Assembly (NCBI GenBank): GCA_016284235.1
Contig: JAEEOK010000124.1
Location: 1-64,000, forward strand
Reading direction: 5' to 3'
DNA from: Succinivibrionaceae bacterium
Lineage (GTDB): Bacteria > Pseudomonadota > Gammaproteobacteria > Enterobacterales > Succinivibrionaceae
Length of the DNA stretch: 64,000 nt
Below the pieces are notes generated by a model, which saw nothing but the letters and a program-made list of their open reading frames with translations, ran no database searches and was not told where the DNA came from. Below are positions 60,766 through 64,000 of this stretch, piece after piece (position 1 is the first letter of the stretch; the number at the start of each line of letters is the position of its first letter). Made by a program: the position numbers and the translations under genes.

Positions 60766-61392
60766 ATGTCAGACAACAGTTTGCTCACTCTTAACAATGA
60801 TATATGGTTAAGTTTAACAGAAGAGGGTTACATGGATCGTTTCTTGATCACTCTCTTTAACGATATGAAGGAAACCAAGGTACAGGAAATTACCAGTGTA
60901 ACAGTAAGTGAAATCTCATCATCTCCTGTAGCCGACAAAACCATAAAAAAGGGTGAATATAAGAATCTTAGCGGTTTTTGCATCAATGCTCTTCTTGACT
61001 CAGTTCCGACCGAGGTTATTCTTCTTGACGAGGAGATTCCGTATCTGAAATGGTGGCATGATAAAAGCTTCTTTACTCTCAACTACTATTACGAACATGC
61101 AAGAGCTTTGGAAAACGGGTATGACGATATAAAGCAGCGCATGGTAGTTTCATTCCTGCTGGATAAAAATCTGAATCTTGATAAATTCCATACCCTCAAA
61201 TATATTGATAAGCAGGATCCTGCCGATCCGAACAAGATGGTTCCGGACTATTCCTTCTCTGTCCATGATCTGAACTTCCTGTGCATTCCTAGTGATACCA
61301 ACAGTGAAACTCAGCTTTCGCTGTGGGCTTCCCTGCTGATTGCAACAGATATGAATGAAATTCAGAGAATAACCCAGAAGCAGATAACCTGA
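60766..61392 (+). CDS. Conserved-looking hypothetical protein
   Basis: ATG at 60766 after an AAGGGA motif; 208-aa ORF followed by a clear terminator; family not recognised. Confidence 0.6.
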   Translation: MSDNSLLTLNNDIWLSLTEEGYMDRFLITLFNDMKETKVQEITSVTVSEISSSPVADKTIKKGEYKNLSGFCINALLDSVPTEVILLDEEIPYLKWWHDKSFFTLNYYYEHARALENGYDDIKQRMVVSFLLDKNLNLDKFHTLKYIDKQDPADPNKMVPDYSFSVHDLNFLCIPSDTNSETQLSLWASLLIATDMNEIQRITQKQIT

Positions 61393-61414
61393 TATTTTTT
61401 CTGATCAGATATGA

Positions 61415-61442
61415 GAACCCGGCTTTTATGCCGGGTTTTCTT
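61415..61442 (+). terminator. Rho-independent terminator
   Basis: AACCCGGC-TTTTAT-GCCGGGTT-TTCTTTT. Confidence 0.85.
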
Positions 61443-61631
61443 TTGCATTCAGCTGAAATTGGTGTGCATATGCTCAAATAAAGAACTACAACAAATGTAA
61501 ATTTGTTACACATTAACGTAATACAGCCTTAAAATATAATCAGCGGTACGGTTTTCACCGGAATTTCAATGTTTCAGACAGAATAGTAATTTCAACAGGC
61601 AGTTTGGAACTGTCAGAACTCAGAGGTAATT

Positions 61632-63071
61632 ATGTTTAAAAGAACAAAAATAGTGGCAACTCTCGGTCCTTCAACCGACGATCCGGCAATTCTGGAAAAA
61701 ATGATCAAGACCGGTGTGAACATGGTTCGCCTTAACTTCTCACATTCCATTGCCGATGAGCACAAAAAGCGCGTGGAAGAAGTCAGAACAATAGCCAGGA
61801 AACTCAATACTTATGTTGCAGTCATGGGAGATCTTCAGGGACCTAAAATCCGCGTTTCCACATTTAAGAACGGTAAGGTTGTTCTTCAGAAGCACCAGTC
61901 TTTTGTTCTTGATTCCGAACTCCCTGCGGGAGAGGGCAATGAAAACCAGGTCGGCATTGACTACAAGAAACTTCCCGAGGATGTAAAGCCCGGAGATATA
62001 CTTCTCCTTGACGACGGAAAGATACAGCTGATTGTAACCAGCATCCACGCGAGCCGCATTCATACAACGGTTGCAGTCGCCGGAACCCTTTCTGATCACA
62101 AGGGTATCAATAAAAAAGGCGGCGGTCTTAACGCCAAAGCTCTCACGGAGAAGGACAAAGAGGATATCAAGCTGGCGGCCGAGCTTGACGTTGATTATCT
62201 GGCTGTTTCATTTCCTCACAGCAGCGATGATCTCAACCAGGCCAGAAAACTTCTGAAAGAGGCAGGATCCAATGCCAAAATTGTAGCCAAGGTTGAAAGA
62301 GCCGAAACCGTCAAAACAGAAGAGGCTATGGAGGACATAATACTTGCTTCTGATGTTGTTATGGTTGCCCGCGGTGATCTGGGAATAGAAATCGGAGATC
62401 CTAATCTTATGGGTGTGCAGAAGCGTCTTATTAAAAAGTCACGCCAGCTCAACCGTGTTGTTATAACCGCAACACAGATGATGGAATCCATGACAAAATC
62501 TCCTCTGCCTACCCGTGCCGAGGTTATGGATGTTGCAAATGCAGTACTGGACTGCACTGACGCCGTTATGCTTTCAGCAGAATCGGCAGTGGGCGAATAT
62601 CCTGTGGAGACGGTTCATTCAATGACTGAGGTTATTGCAGGTGCTGAAACGGATCCGTCCATGAGTCAGTCAAGCTACCGCGTAGATCGTGAATTTGAAA
62701 CACCTGAAGAAACAATTGCAATGTCTACCATGTATGCCGCAAATCATCTTAAGGGCATAAAGGGAATTATCGCTCTTACAAGCTCGGGAAGCGTAGTGCG
62801 TCTTATGTCCAGACTGAAGTCGAGCCTTCCGATATATGCCCTCTCCAAGCATGAAAAGACTCTCAACTGGGTCGCTCTTTACCGCGGAGTAACACCGGTA
62901 TATTTCAGTCAGGACGACAATCTCTCCCGCAAGGAAATAACGCTTAGGGCCATCGCCAAGTGCAAGGAAATGGGATATTTCAATTCCGGAGACAAAGTGA
63001 TTATGACCTACGGAGATCATATTGAAGAAGTAGGATCGACCAACTCTCTGAAAATTCTAATCGTCAAGTAG
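61632..63071 (+). CDS. pykA: Pyruvate kinase (PykA-like)
   Basis: [85 protein letters not shown]. Confidence 0.95.
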   Translation: MFKRTKIVATLGPSTDDPAILEKMIKTGVNMVRLNFSHSIADEHKKRVEEVRTIARKLNTYVAVMGDLQGPKIRVSTFKNGKVVLQKHQSFVLDSELPAGEGNENQVGIDYKKLPEDVKPGDILLLDDGKIQLIVTSIHASRIHTTVAVAGTLSDHKGINKKGGGLNAKALTEKDKEDIKLAAELDVDYLAVSFPHSSDDLNQARKLLKEAGSNAKIVAKVERAETVKTEEAMEDIILASDVVMVARGDLGIEIGDPNLMGVQKRLIKKSRQLNRVVITATQMMESMTKSPLPTRAEVMDVANAVLDCTDAVMLSAESAVGEYPVETVHSMTEVIAGAETDPSMSQSSYRVDREFETPEETIAMSTMYAANHLKGIKGIIALTSSGSVVRLMSRLKSSLPIYALSKHEKTLNWVALYRGVTPVYFSQDDNLSRKEITLRAIAKCKEMGYFNSGDKVIMTYGDHIEEVGSTNSLKILIVK

Positions 63072-63079
63072 GAGTTTAA

Positions 63080-64000
63080 ATGTCTCAGTTTTTCACCATG
63101 TCAACCGGCGTAATCAATACCACACCCATGGATATTGCCGGTAATCGCAATCTGATTATGAACTGCATAAGAAGAGCGGCCTCGGCCGGCAGCAGACTCA
63201 TTCTTCTGCCCGAGCTTTCTCTTACAGGATACGGATGCGAAGATATATTCTACGTGCAGGCATTTATCAGAGAGGCCATGGCTGCCCTGAAAAAAACGGC
63301 GGATGAGATGCCGGACGGCATAGCCGCGGCTGTCGGCATACCGGTGCTCATAGTGGGTCAGCTCTATAACGGCTGCGCCATGATCAGCAAGGGAAGAATT
63401 CACGGCATTGCACTCAAGCAGTACCTTGCCAGAACCGGAATTCATTATGAAAACAGATGGTTCACCCCGTGGAAATCCGGTGAAATCTGTGAAATTGACG
63501 AACCGGTCCTTGCACAGAAAAAGCCGGTTGCGGCAGGTGACGTATGCTTCATTCTGGACGGAGTGAAGGTTGGCTTTGAAATCTGTGAGGATTCATGGGT
63601 TGCGCACCGCCCCGGAACCGGACTGTATGCCAGGGGGGTTGATATAATTCTCAACCCTTCCGCGTCTCACTTTTCCATAGGGAAACAGGCCGTAAGACGC
63701 AACTTTATTCAGGACGGCTCCAGAGCATTCTGCTGCGTATATGCCTACACAAATCTTGTAGGCAACGAATCCGGAAGAGCAGTCTTTGACGGTGATTCAA
63801 TTATTGCAAGCGGCGGAGATATTATCTATCAGTCACAGCGGCTTGGTTTTAAGACCTGGAATGTTCACACGGTGACAGTTGATCTGGAAAGAAACCGGAA
63901 CAACAGACTTCTTTCCTCCGAAAATGTATGCCACCCGTGGAACACTTCTTTTATTACCGTTGATAATTTTGCAGCCGGATCATCACAGGACGGTATTCTG
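63080..64000 (+). CDS. nadE: Glutamine-dependent NAD+ synthetase, N-terminal nitrilase domain, truncated by the window edge
   Basis: ATG at 63080 after GGAG: MSQFFTMSTGVINTTPMDIAGN...LILLPELSLTGYGCEDIFY...VGFEICEDSWV...ILNPSASHFSIGK; open at the right edge. The synthetase domain lies outside the window. Confidence 0.8.
   Translation, partial: MSQFFTMSTGVINTTPMDIAGNRNLIMNCIRRAASAGSRLILLPELSLTGYGCEDIFYVQAFIREAMAALKKTADEMPDGIAAAVGIPVLIVGQLYNGCAMISKGRIHGIALKQYLARTGIHYENRWFTPWKSGEICEIDEPVLAQKKPVAAGDVCFILDGVKVGFEICEDSWVAHRPGTGLYARGVDIILNPSASHFSIGKQAVRRNFIQDGSRAFCCVYAYTNLVGNESGRAVFDGDSIIASGGDIIYQSQRLGFKTWNVHTVTVDLERNRNNRLLSSENVCHPWNTSFITVDNFAAGSSQDGIL

Overview
The window looks like a gammaproteobacterial chromosome segment. 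The MotY-type motor protein, the cmk-rpsA-ihfB-lapA-lapB-pyrF order, menaquinone genes and a U32/FocA set suggest Succinivibrionaceae or a relative, but this taxonomic guess is inference. Left to right it contains: an edge-truncated membrane protein; a BspA/DUF285 fragment joined to what looks like the 5' end of a group IIC intron sitting on the motY terminator; motY; two tandem Hanks-type Ser/Thr kinases, one ending in a DUF6273-like domain; rnt; an amidase_3; Fe-SOD; an M20 hydrolase; menH, menB, menC, menE, menF and menD; a KpsS/KpsC hybrid; lon; and an S66 peptidase. Next is the most interesting locus (29.6-41.9 kb): a tightly coupled operon of a fully reducing type I PKS/FAS (KS-AT-DH-pseudoMT-ER-KR-ACP, no TE), an alpha-oxoamine synthase, a KpsS-like capsule protein fused to a GNAT domain, and an LTA-synthase-like sulfatase. 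This gene set resembles the rhizobial rkp-1 (K-antigen) region. I propose that it makes an aminoketone/sphingoid-like lipid linked to capsule assembly. The operon's right flank carries copies of an ISL3-like MITE family with about 25-bp terminal inverted repeats. The remainder is mostly housekeeping: a LysR/hydrolase pair, SDR, focA, U32 peptidase, pyrF, lapB, lapA, ihfB, rpsA, cmk, ribA, nfo, yciO, pykA and a partial nadE. I recognised no rRNA, tRNA or CRISPR array. All family calls come from motif recognition by eye; no database search was run.
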